Notes under the pieces: generated by a model
Seen by the model: only the letters and a program-made list of their open reading frames with translations
What the model was told of the DNA's origin: nothing
Database searches by the model: none
From: Cloacibacterium sp046296655
GTDB taxonomy: Bacteria; Bacteroidota; Bacteroidia; Flavobacteriales; Weeksellaceae
NCBI GenBank assembly: GCA_046296655.1
Contig: JBKBLE010000002.1
Span: 80,973-144,972 of the forward strand
Length of the DNA stretch: 64,000 bases
Direction: 5' to 3'
Shown here: one piece after another, positions 1-7,771 of the stretch
Layout: the number at the start of each line of letters is the position of its first letter
Numbering within the stretch: the stretch's first letter is position 1
Translations under genes and position numbers: made by a program

Positions 1-693
1 CAAAACCCCTTCTAATCCTAACTGTTCTTTGGTTTTATTAATAAATTTGTCTTGAGTTAAGATTTTAAGCCCTAAGATTTTAGCATATTTAGAATCATTT
101 CTTTTGGTTAAAAACCCTATAAGTTCATAAGGAAGATTATCACTATCTAAAATAGCTCCTGCTATTGCCACTGAATGGTCTGAAATTCCCAAGACCATAA
201 TTCTTTTTTTCTGGGTGCTAGCTTTAACATGCTTAATAAAATAAAATGCTTGTTTTACTGCTAGCCTAAAAACCAACAACGCAGTAAAAGAGATGACAAA
301 ATACAGCAGTAAAAGAGGCGTATAAAATAATTTTATTTTGGTTAACCAAATAGTAGAATATTTGAGTACTAAAAGAAATACAACGCTAATAAAAGACGAC
401 CAAAATATTTTCTGAATATCAATAAAAGTAGAATGTCTTATTATACCTGCAAATGTTTTAAACACATACATGAATAAGATATTGGTTCCAATGATAATAA
501 TATACTTCCATTCTATGGGTAAGAATTTTGGAAGGACAGTGATTCTATTAAGAATATAAAATGCGATTCCAAGAGAAATGAATAGAATACATACATCAAT
601 TAAAAACACCATCCAACGTGGAAGGTATCTTAAACTAGAGATTCTGAGGAAATTATCCCCACTGGTCATTTTGTTTTTAGAACTGTTGGGCAT
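1..693 (-). CDS. pglF: UDP-GlcNAc C4,6-dehydratase-like polysaccharide biosynthesis protein (PglF/WbpM/CapD type), N-terminal part
   Basis: This gene is open through the left edge; 231 N-terminal residues are visible. The ATG at 693 lies 13 bases after the upstream aminotransferase gene. Residues about 1-120 hold several hydrophobic helices, followed by a Rossmann-like start (RIMVLGISDHSVAIAGAI). This is the layout of PglF/WbpM membrane dehydratases, whose catalytic NAD-binding domain would lie beyond the window. The known reaction is conversion of UDP-GlcNAc to the 4-keto-6-deoxy sugar. Its place after pglC-pglD-pglE supports the name. A CapD-type enzyme for another surface sugar is the alternative, because the catalytic domain is not visible. 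Confidence 0.8.
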   Translation of the reverse strand, partial: MPNSSKNKMTSGDNFLRISSLRYLPRWMVFLIDVCILFISLGIAFYILNRITVLPKFLPIEWKYIIIIGTNILFMYVFKTFAGIIRHSTFIDIQKIFWSSFISVVFLLVLKYSTIWLTKIKLFYTPLLLLYFVISFTALLVFRLAVKQAFYFIKHVKASTQKKRIMVLGISDHSVAIAGAILDSDNLPYELIGFLTKRNDSKYAKILGLKILTQDKFINKTKEQLGLEGVL

Positions 694-706
694 AGTTTTT
701 AGAAGT

Positions 707-1849
707 TTATTCAATTAGTTTTTTTATTACTTTATAAATTCTTTCTTTATCATCGTCTGTGAGATTAGAGCCAGAAGGCAGGCACAATCCATTATTGAAG
801 AGTGTCTCAGCAGTATTTCCTCCAAAATAAATATTATTGGCAAAAAGTGGTTGCAAATGCATAGGTTTACAGAGCGGTCTAGTCTCTATATGCTCTTCGG
901 CAAAGGACAATCTCCAGAACTCTCTATCTTTATTTCCGGTTTTTTCAGGGTGTATAATGATTGCATTAAGCCAATGATTGGATTGATAATCTTCGGATGG
1001 TTCAGTAAATAGTTCTACTCCTTCCTGATTTTTGAAAATATTTTTATAAAACTCGTGATTAGCTCTTCTCTCTGCTACTCTTTGGTCTATCACTTCCATC
1101 TGACCTCGCCCTATTCCTGCGCATACATTGCTCAATCTATAGTTATATCCAAGAATAGAGTGCTGATAATGTGGGGCATCATCTTTGGCTTGAGTAGAAA
1201 GAAATACAGCTTTTTTCTTATAAATTTCTTCTTTGAGCACTAATGCACCACCTCCAGAAGTGGTAATGATTTTATTACCATTAAAACTTAAAACAGAAAT
1301 ATCACCGAATGTTCCACATTTTTGACCTTTATAGGTACTTCCTAGTGCTTCTGCACTGTCTTCAATAATTGGGATATTGTATTTTTCTGAAATGGCTTTT
1401 ATGTCTTCTACTTTATAAGGCATACCATAGAGGCAAACCGTAATAATGGCTTTTGGTTTTTTGCCTTTTTCAATACAACTTTTAATGGCTTCTTCTACTG
1501 CATTAGGACAGAGATTCCAGGTATCTTTTTCACTGTCTACAAAAACGGGTATTCCTCCTAAATAAATAATAGGATTAGCTGACGCGGCAAAAGTAAGGGA
1601 TTGACAGATGACATAGTCATCTTTTTCTACTCCTAATATGGCTAGTGCAAGATGTAGAGCGGCAGTACCTGTAGAGACTACTGCTACATGAGATTCTTGT
1701 CCCAGATAATTTTCTAAATCTTTTTCAAAACCATCTACATTTGGGCCAAGTGGAGCAATCCAATTCCCATCAAAAGCTTCTTGAATATATTTCATTTCAT
1801 TCCCGCTCATGTGCGGAGAAGAAAGCCATATTTTAGACTTATTGTTCAC
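707..1849 (-). CDS. pglE: DegT/DnrJ/EryC1 family sugar aminotransferase (PglE-like)
   Basis: A 380-residue PLP-dependent aminotransferase that in the Pgl pathway aminates the 4-keto sugar made by PglF. The PLP lysine is K193 in SFNGNKIITTSGGG, and the family N-terminus (WLSSPHMSGNEMKYI) is present. The start is a GTG at 1849, which overlaps the frame of the old pglD end (GTGAACAATAA), as expected for translational coupling. The gene is intact. The family is certain; the exact substrate is inferred from the neighbouring pglC, pglD and pglF genes. Confidence 0.85.
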   Translation of the reverse strand: MNNKSKIWLSSPHMSGNEMKYIQEAFDGNWIAPLGPNVDGFEKDLENYLGQESHVAVVSTGTAALHLALAILGVEKDDYVICQSLTFAASANPIIYLGGIPVFVDSEKDTWNLCPNAVEEAIKSCIEKGKKPKAIITVCLYGMPYKVEDIKAISEKYNIPIIEDSAEALGSTYKGQKCGTFGDISVLSFNGNKIITTSGGGALVLKEEIYKKKAVFLSTQAKDDAPHYQHSILGYNYRLSNVCAGIGRGQMEVIDQRVAERRANHEFYKNIFKNQEGVELFTEPSEDYQSNHWLNAIIIHPEKTGNKDREFWRLSFAEEHIETRPLCKPMHLQPLFANNIYFGGNTAETLFNNGLCLPSGSNLTDDDKERIYKVIKKLIE

Positions 1850-2230
1850 CTAATTCACTCAATTTAATAATTTTACCCGGTTTCCTATCTTCACTTCTGC
1901 ATTGACACAAACTTGTGGCATCACTACTGTACCTTTTCCTAATTCTGAAAATCTAGAAACAAAAGCACTTCTGTGAATTAGGGTTTCAAAAGTACAAATC
2001 CCATAGAGTTTATTAACGATGTTCTCTCTAGCTTTAGCATCACCTACAGCAATAATAACTTTATGTTTTCTAAGTAAATCTTCTGTGGGTTTATAAATTT
2101 CGAGATGATGGAAAAAATCAGCAGGAGGATTGTCATCTACCAGATATTCTAATAGCATATCATTTGATAAAATGATATCATAAATTACTTTGACATGGCC
2201 AACTGCACCGTATAAAACTAGACTATTCAT
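1839..2230 (-). pseudogene. pglD: PglD-like sugar acetyltransferase, broken by an out-of-frame deletion
   Basis: The ATG at 2230 overlaps the pglC stop (ATGAATAG). The first ~115 residues are the PglB_N-type Rossmann domain that binds the UDP-4-amino sugar (LVLYGAVGHVKVIYDI). The left-handed beta helix has just begun (VMPQVCVNAEVKIGN) when the frame runs into RVKLLN and a stop. In the next frame the same bases read KPGKIIKLSELGEQ with a stop at 1839, which is the normal C-terminal end of this family (GNPGKIIK). About 80 residues are therefore missing between two similar GGAAAC/GGAAA-type sites near 1876-1885, and the junction is out of frame. The acetyl-CoA-binding helix and catalytic His region are absent, so activity is not expected. 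Confidence 0.8.
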
Positions 2231-2826
2231 TTCCTTTAAAAGCAATATTAGTAGCTTCTCCTTCTCGATTTACTCCTTCTAATTTAAGCACTTTTTTCAA
2301 AGTTAAGAACATTATTTGTAAATCAAGCAAAAAACTCAGATTTTCTACATACCAAACGTCAAACATGAATTTTTTTTCCCATTCTACTGCATTTCTTCCG
2401 TTAATTTGTGCCCAACCTGTAATTCCTGGTTTTATGTGATGTCTTTTTTTTTGAAAATCATTATAAAGTGGGAGGTATTCTGGGAGTAATGGTCTAGGTC
2501 CTATGAGGCTCATGTTTCCTAGTAGTACATTGATGAGTTGTGGGATTTCATCTAAAGAAGTTTTTCTTACTAATTTACCAATGCTGGTTAATCGTTCTTC
2601 ATCTGGTAAGAGATTTCCATGAGCATCTCTTTTATCGTTTATGGTTCTGAACTTGATGATTTTAAAAATTTTCTCGTTTTTTCCGGGTCTATTTTGCAAA
2701 AAAAACTTTTCCTTTATTGGCAAACAATAAGGCAATAAACACTATCAAAAAAAGAGGACTACTGATGATTAATCCGAGTAATGATAGTATAAAATCCAAT
2801 AAAGGTTTGAAAAAAAATTTATACAT
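2223..2826 (-). pseudogene. pglC: Undecaprenyl-phosphate sugar phosphotransferase (PglC-like), frameshifted at a T8 tract
   Basis: From the ATG at 2826 the frame encodes the membrane re-entrant helix (MYKFFFKPLLDFILSLLGL), then stops just after KGKVFFAK. The rest (LQNRPGKNEKIFKIIKFRT, then SLDEIPQLINVL, SLIGPRPLLPEYLPLY and KPGITGWAQINGRN) continues in another frame to 2223. The shift lies at eight consecutive T (2698-2705). Removing one T gives an uninterrupted 200-codon gene, the usual PglC length. PglC transfers the phospho-sugar to undecaprenyl phosphate at the inner membrane. The lesion may be a real mutation, an on/off contingency tract or a homopolymer sequencing error. Confidence 0.8.
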
Positions 2827-2882
2827 AACAACCCACAAATTTACTTTTTTTTCAGGGAATGGTTATTTTCTTAACATTTTTT

Positions 2883-3344
2883 TTAAGACTGAAATTGATT
2901 CACAATTTCTTCGTATTCATAACCTTTTGACATCAAGAATTTTATCAATTTCTGTTTTCTTTGATAGTCTTTCAGTCCATTGTAGGTGGGGAGTAATTTT
3001 TCGATAAAATCACGAATAGTATCTTGATAATCACGCTCATCTATTTCTGAAAAAGATTTGGCAATGAGTTTATCAGAAATTCCCTTGAGACGGAGTTGTT
3101 GCTTGATTTTATTTTTTCCCCATTTTTTGATATAAAACTTACCTCGGGTGTAGCTTCTCGCAAATCTTTCTTCGTTTAAGTAATTCTCTTTTATGAGATA
3201 GAGGATTATCTCTTCTTTGGCTTCTGGAATGAGTAAAAATTCTTTCAACTTCTGTTCTACTTCTTGATGAGAACGATCTTGATAAACGCAATAATTGGCT
3301 ATTTTTTGCTTAATTTCAGAAAAAGTGTAAGATTTTTGTTTCAT
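2883..3344 (-). CDS. recX: Regulatory protein RecX
   Basis: A 153-residue helical protein of the RecX family, which binds RecA filaments and limits recombination. Three-helix RecX repeats are recognisable, with the typical run LIKENYLNEERFARSYTRGK and then the conserved KWGKNKIKQQLRLKGIS. Length and composition are normal. It lies 56 bases upstream of pglC on the same strand, so it may lead that transcript, but a functional link to sugar synthesis is not implied. recA is not in the window. Confidence 0.88.
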   Translation of the reverse strand: MKQKSYTFSEIKQKIANYCVYQDRSHQEVEQKLKEFLLIPEAKEEIILYLIKENYLNEERFARSYTRGKFYIKKWGKNKIKQQLRLKGISDKLIAKSFSEIDERDYQDTIRDFIEKLLPTYNGLKDYQRKQKLIKFLMSKGYEYEEIVNQFQS

Positions 3345-3460
3345 TATTATTTAAAAACGTCTTTGTTTTAATTAACAGCCAAAAAAAAGAGAAACCTCAC
3401 CGAAACCATCCATTCTGTTTTCTAGAGATGAAATAATTACAATGAAATCTCCCTGTTCTA

Positions 3461-4732
3461 TTAATATTTAAAAAGAGGTTGCTCACTCATCAGTTCATTA
3501 ACCTGCGAACGAACTTTTGCAATTACCGCTTCATCTTTAATATTGGTTACCACTTCATTGATTAAATCTGCAATAGTCTCCATGTCTTTTTCTACTAAAC
3601 CTCTCGTGGTAATGGCAGCGGTTCCTAATCTGATTCCCGAAGTGATAAAAGGTGACTTATCATCATAAGGTACCATGTTTTTATTACACGTAATATCTGC
3701 TTTTACTAAAGCTTTTTCGGTTTCTTTACCGTTTACGCCTTTGTTTCTAAGGTCTACCAACATCAGGTGATTATCTGTGCCTCCACTTACAATGTCAAAT
3801 CCTCTATCGATCATTGCTTTTGACAATGCTCTAGCGTTTGCTACCACTTGTTTGGTGTAGGTTTCAAATTTTTGGTCGATGGCTTCTGCATAGGCTACTG
3901 CTTTTGCAGCAATCACATGTTCTAGTGGCCCACCTTGAGTTCCTGGGAAAACAGCACCATCTAATACGGCACTCATCATTTTGGTTTCGCCTTTTGGTGT
4001 TTTGTGACCGTAAGTATTTTCGAAATCTTTGCCCATCATGATCATTCCTCCTCTTGGTCCACGAAGCGTTTTATGGGTAGTGGTAGTCACTACATGGCAA
4101 TGTTCGAATGGTGAGTTTAATAATCCTTTGGCAACTAAACCTGCAGGGTGTGCAATATCTGCCCACAATGTAGCGCCTACCTCATCTGCAATTTCTCTGA
4201 ATTTGGCATAATCTAAATCTCTAGAATACGCTGAGAAACCTGCAATCAGCATTTTTGGTTTTTCGCGAAGTGCTACTTCACGCATTTGGTTATAATCGAT
4301 AAGACCTGTTTCTTTTTCAACTCCGTAAAATACAGGACGGAAATTAATTCCCGAAAAATTTACATGAGAACCGTGTGTCAAATGACCTCCCATTGATAAA
4401 TCCATTCCCATTACGGTATCACCTGGTTTTAAAACAGACAAATAAACCGCTGCATTAGCCTGAGAACCAGAGTGTGGCTGTACGTTGGCATATTCTACCC
4501 CGAAAAGTTGTTTTGCTCTTTCAATTGCCAAAGTTTCTACCTCATCTACCACTTCACAACCTCCGTAGTATCTCTTTCCTGGGTAACCTTCTGCATATTT
4601 ATTCGTTAAGACACTTCCCATGGCTTTCATCACATTTTCAGAAACAAAATTTTCTGATGCAATCAGCTCTATGCCATGCGTTTGTCTTTCTCTTTCTCTT
4701 TCAATTAGTTCAAAAATGATATCGTTGCTCAT
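3461..4732 (-). CDS. glyA: Serine hydroxymethyltransferase
   Basis: A 423-residue cytosolic PLP enzyme that interconverts serine and glycine while loading C1 units on tetrahydrofolate. The PLP lysine is K221 in VVTTTTHKTLRGPRGG. Other SHMT signatures are IELIASENFVS at the start, YPGKRYYGGCE, and the Asp of WADIAHPAG. Length matches the family. The likely -7 box (CAAAAATA on the plus strand) is at 4753-4760. It is monocistronic, divergent from the small gene at 4803. Confidence 0.97.
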   Translation of the reverse strand: MSNDIIFELIERERERQTHGIELIASENFVSENVMKAMGSVLTNKYAEGYPGKRYYGGCEVVDEVETLAIERAKQLFGVEYANVQPHSGSQANAAVYLSVLKPGDTVMGMDLSMGGHLTHGSHVNFSGINFRPVFYGVEKETGLIDYNQMREVALREKPKMLIAGFSAYSRDLDYAKFREIADEVGATLWADIAHPAGLVAKGLLNSPFEHCHVVTTTTHKTLRGPRGGMIMMGKDFENTYGHKTPKGETKMMSAVLDGAVFPGTQGGPLEHVIAAKAVAYAEAIDQKFETYTKQVVANARALSKAMIDRGFDIVSGGTDNHLMLVDLRNKGVNGKETEKALVKADITCNKNMVPYDDKSPFITSGIRLGTAAITTRGLVEKDMETIADLINEVVTNIKDEAVIAKVRSQVNELMSEQPLFKY

Positions 4733-4752
4733 ATTAGATTTTTTATTTTGCT

Positions 4753-4760
4753 CAAAAATA
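4753..4760 (-). promoter_or_regulatory. Candidate -7 box for glyA
   Basis: The minus strand reads TATTTTTG, matching the Bacteroidota TAnnTTTG element, 21 bases upstream of the glyA ATG. No clear -33 TTTG was found, so this rests on the -7 match alone. Confidence 0.4.
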
Positions 4761-4802
4761 AGAAATTATGCAGATATTTGCGATAAGTTTACATTAATAA
4801 TT

Positions 4803-5096
4803 ATGGGAAAGAAAAAATATAAAAAACAGTTGCTGAAATCTCTGAAATCTTTAGGGAAATCTGAACATCTTTTGTTGGAATGCATGACCAACTTAATGCT
4901 TCTAGGAGAACTGAAGAAAAACAATATTGAGTTTAAAGATGGAGATACCTTCACTTTTAAAGACAACATCTTTGATTACAGCGAAGACAAAAACATCAGA
5001 AAAATGGCAAAACTTCGTCATAAAATAATGAAAACCATGAATAAACTGGTGGAGAAAAATAATTTTAAGGATAAGGAAATTAAGTTTTTATCGTAA
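4803..5096 (+). CDS. Small charged protein of unknown function
   Basis: A 97-residue protein starting at ATG 4803 (MGKKKYKKQLLKSLKSLGK). It is Lys-rich with predicted amphipathic helices (residues about 8-40 and 65-85) and no membrane segment or Cys. The frame is open further upstream to 4620, but that part lies antisense within glyA and is not Met-rich coding, so the start at 4803 is preferred. A strong terminator follows at once, which supports a real gene. I do not recognise a named family. Confidence 0.7.
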   Translation: MGKKKYKKQLLKSLKSLGKSEHLLLECMTNLMLLGELKKNNIEFKDGDTFTFKDNIFDYSEDKNIRKMAKLRHKIMKTMNKLVEKNNFKDKEIKFLS

Positions 5097-5100
5097 AAAT

Positions 5101-5136
5101 AAAAAAGCAATCTACATGAAAGATTGCTTTTTTTGT
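5101..5136. terminator. Rho-independent terminator
   Basis: AAGCAATCT and AGATTGCTT form a 9-bp stem with a 6-base loop, flanked by A-rich and T-rich tracts, directly after the stop at 5096. It could work in both directions. Confidence 0.85.
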
Positions 5137-5313
5137 TGAAAGATTGATGTATTCCATTATTTTTAAAACGCAAAGTTTTTTTTATCCTTTCAATGTGTTT
5201 TTAAGAGAGCAAAGAAGCGAATAAATTCGCAAAAGCTTATGCTTTACTTAAATTTCAGATTCATTATCATAATGCTTTCTGGTTTACTTCTAAATCTCAT
5301 CTATGATTCTTTA

Positions 5314-6196
5314 TCAAAACATAGTCTTAGTTTCAGCCATTACAGGAACGTGAATTTCTGCTCCGAATGTTGCGTTAATTTTCTCAATGAAATATGCTGA
5401 CAACAACGGTGAAGCCAATTCTACATTTTGGTGCACAAAGAAATACAAGTTTTTCAAGCCTTCTTCTTTCCAAAGTTTTATTCGTTCTAACCAATCATCT
5501 AATCTTGCGTAATCACTGTCTGCATTGGCGCTAACATATCTTACAAAAGCTGTGTCTGATGTGAGTCTCATGTGCAACATGTCTCTTCTACCTGTCGTGT
5601 CTACGATGATATTGGCGATATTGTTTTCTTCTAAAAATTGAGAGAATTTCTCAAAGTTTTCTTCCTCAAACCATTCTGCACTGCGTACTTCTATCGCCAG
5701 TGGAACTTCTTTTGGCCAGTCTTTTACAAATTTTTCTACCCTATCAAAATCTTTAGGTTTGAAATTATCATGCAGTTGTAAGAACACCATCCCCAACTGG
5801 TCCCCGAAATTCAAAAATGAAGTTGCGTAATCCGTCACTAAATCAGTCACATTAATTAATCTTCTGAAATGCGAAACGGTATTGGTGATTTTTGGAAAAA
5901 ACTTAAATGTAGGTGGTGTTTTTTCTTTCCATGTGAGTACTTGTTCTGGACTTGGCAAAGAGTTAAAATGTAGCATTCAGTTAAATAGAATTGAATTGGG
6001 TAGCGTAGTATTTTAACTCGTCTTTGGTTCCTTTTGGATAAAACCCTTTCAGGTCGGTTTTGTTCCATTTGGCACAACCTATATAGATATTGAAATCGTT
6101 TCCTTTAGATTTTTCTAAAATTTCTTGGGTTTTAAGATGGTCTTTTGGAAGAGTGAAGTCTATTTGTGAAGGGTCTGCAACTTGTCCGAATTTCAT
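5314..6196 (-). pseudogene. DUF72 (YecE-like) protein, broken by a stop and a 2-bp deletion
   Basis: Residues from 6196 (MKFGQVADPSQIDF) to NSI at about 5981 and the part from LPSPEQVLTWKEKTPP to the stop at 5314 are the two parts of one DUF72 TIM-barrel protein of about 294 residues. Between them the text reads ATT TAA CTG AAT GCT ACA TTT TAA CTC. Family proteins have ..SIELNATFYNS.. here, so a Glu codon appears changed to TAA and two bases of TATAAC appear lost a few codons later. Two independent lesions within 25 bases argue for a true pseudogene rather than one sequencing slip. DUF72 has no firmly established function. Confidence 0.82.
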
Positions 6197-6774
6197 TTTT
6201 AAAAATTTAAGATTTTAAAGATAAAAAATTCTTGCTGAATTTTGGAGTTTTTAACACAGAGAGCACAGCGTTTTTTCACAGAGAACACAAAGATTGCATT
6301 TTATGTTTATCGTTCCGTAGGAATCTAAAAGAAACTATGATTTTGATAAAATTAAAAATCTCTCGCTGATTGCGCAGATTGCACAGATTTTTTTATCAAA
6401 AAGATTAAGCATAACGTTTGTCATTCCGTAGGAATCTAAAAGAATTTATGATTTTGATAAAATTAAAAATCTCTCGCTGATTGCGCAGATTACACAGATT
6501 TTTTTTATCAAAAAGATTAAGCATAACGTTTGTCATTCCGTAGGAATCTAAAAGAAACTATGATTTTGATAAAATTAAAAATCTCTCGCTGATTGCGCAG
6601 ATTACACAGATTTTTTTTATCAAAAAAGATTAAGCATAACGTTTGTCATTCCGTAGGAATCTAAACTAAAAAATTATAAATTTTACTTTTTGCTAAAGCA
6701 AATGCGTTGTTAATTAAAAAGTCGGGATTTCTTCGTCTCTGCTCAGAACTTGCGACTCTACTGAATAAAAAATT
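6197..6774. other. Gene-free region dominated by repeats
   Basis: Besides the tandem array, 6235-6290 holds the phrase pair CACAGAGAGCACAGCG and CACAGAGAACACAAAG, and 6719-6757 holds an imperfect hairpin (AGTCG..CGACT) around TTCGTCTCTGCTCAGAA, a degraded relative of the GACA hairpins seen at 20082 and 24961. I see no coding sequence here. Confidence 0.6.
6311..6665. repeat. Tandem array of a 111-113 bp unit, three copies plus partial ends
   Basis: The text starting GAATCTAAAAGAA recurs at 6321, 6432, 6544 and, changed, at 6657, giving periods of 111, 112 and 113 bases. Each unit holds a long palindrome (for example TTTTGATA at 6341-6348 against TATCAAAA at 6394-6401, with TCTCGCTGATTGCGCAGATT between the arms) and a short hairpin TGTC-ATTCC-GTA-GGAAT (6419-6435, 6531-6547, 6644-6660). 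Length differences are in poly-A/T tracts. There is no gene inside. The array fills the gap between the DUF72 pseudogene and the XRE gene. Confidence 0.9.
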
Positions 6775-6975
6775 TCAATCATTATCTTCAAGTTGGAAAA
6801 TTTCTTCAACATTCATTTTAAAATATTTTGAAATTTTCAAAGCTAAAACAGTAGATGGAACATACTTACCTGCTTCTAAAGCGTTAACAGTTTGTCTAGA
6901 AACCCCAATTCTTTTTGCTAATTCTTCTTGCGTTATATTTAAAATTGCTCTTTGAACTTTTATGTTATTTTTCAT
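6775..6975 (-). CDS. XRE family transcriptional regulator
   Basis: A 66-residue single-domain helix-turn-helix protein. Helices 2-3 are visible in ITQEELAKRIGVSRQTVNALEAGKYVPS, the Cro/C1 pattern of the YozG-like small regulators. It overlaps the membrane gene upstream by 4 bases (6972-6975), so the two are co-translated. In other bacteria such pairs regulate their own membrane partner; here that is inference. Nothing beyond the DNA-binding domain is present. Confidence 0.9.
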   Translation of the reverse strand: MKNNIKVQRAILNITQEELAKRIGVSRQTVNALEAGKYVPSTVLALKISKYFKMNVEEIFQLEDND

Positions 6976-7436
6976 TTTCTCGAAAGTAAATAATTGAACT
7001 TAAACACATAAAGAACCAATGGTAAATACATTGATAAAATCATCACATTAAAAAAAGCCATTCCATAAATAGTTAAAAATAGAATTAAGACAATTAAATA
7101 GCTTATCTTTAGACTCCAAAACACGGATTTTAAACGAAGAAAATTTATATATTCGTCTTCGTTCTTTTCAGCGGAAAAACCTACTAAAATACCGCCGATA
7201 ATAATCAAAATTCCTAAAAGATTCATTAGCCAATCCACTTCGGCTGTTTTAAAAAATCCCTGTTCACCACCAATTCCAAAGATTAAACCTGAATTGTAAA
7301 CCACAGGAATATGAACACCCTGTATTTCCAAACTTGTGCTAAAAATAAGATATAAAATTCCTAAGCAAAGAGACGGAATAAAGATAAGCCATCCAATTTT
7401 CTTGAAACGACACGGGAATAATTTCATTGTTTTCAT
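6972..7436 (-). CDS. Small membrane protein paired with XRE regulator
   Basis: A 154-residue protein starting at ATG 7436 (MKTMKLFPCRFKKIGW); an upstream start at 7478 is possible but lies in the AT-rich leader. Four hydrophobic segments are visible (IFIPSLCLGILYLIF, LMNLLGILIIIGGILVGF, SYLIVLILFLTIYGMAFF, VMILSMYLPLVLYVF). The stop overlaps the XRE start by 4 bases. Proteins of this layout (DUF-type membrane partner before an XRE gene) occur in many Bacteroidota and Firmicutes. Function unknown. Confidence 0.75.
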   Translation of the reverse strand: MKTMKLFPCRFKKIGWLIFIPSLCLGILYLIFSTSLEIQGVHIPVVYNSGLIFGIGGEQGFFKTAEVDWLMNLLGILIIIGGILVGFSAEKNEDEYINFLRLKSVFWSLKISYLIVLILFLTIYGMAFFNVMILSMYLPLVLYVFKFNYLLSRK

Positions 7437-7771
7437 AGAAAAGATTTTGATGAGACAAATGTAAAATATTTTATACATTATGTCAAATTATTTTTACTTT
7501 TTTGAAATTCATTTTTAAAACAAAATGAAAAAGACGCGATAAATTGCGTCTCTAATTTATGTTTTATGTGTTAGAAAGTTAAGAGGTTATAAGGTTATAA
7601 AGTTAGGGCTTTTATAAGTTTTTGAAAGTTTTAAACCACAAAGTCGCAAAAATTCATTCTTGATTCTTTTAAAGCCATAATAGTCGAATCCTTTCTGGTT
7701 AAAATAAAAAAAACCGCAGAAATTTCTGCGGCTGTAGTCTAAAATCTCGTGTCTCAGATCTTAATTCTGAA
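7437..7771. other. Intergenic spacer with palindromes and terminator
   Basis: It holds the palindrome GACGCGATAAATTGCGTC (7532-7549), a GGTTATAA direct repeat near 7585-7602, and the nrdA terminator at 7705-7732. I see no coding sequence. Confidence 0.55.
7705..7732 (-). terminator. Terminator of nrdA
   Basis: CCGCAGAAATTTCTGCGG (7714-7731) is a perfect 9-bp palindrome followed, on the minus strand, by a run of T. It lies 40 bases after the nrdA stop. Confidence 0.85.

Noticed and set aside
4620..4802. N-terminal extension of the small gene at 4803
   Set aside because: It is antisense to the glyA start and not like a coding N-terminus.
5161..5310. Possible small RNA after the terminator at 5101
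   Set aside because: Short repeat fragments (CGCAAAG, GAATAAATTC) but no promoter or terminator pattern.
6311..6665. Possible CRISPR array
   Set aside because: Units are 111-113 bases and almost identical along their whole length, with no spacers and no cas genes.
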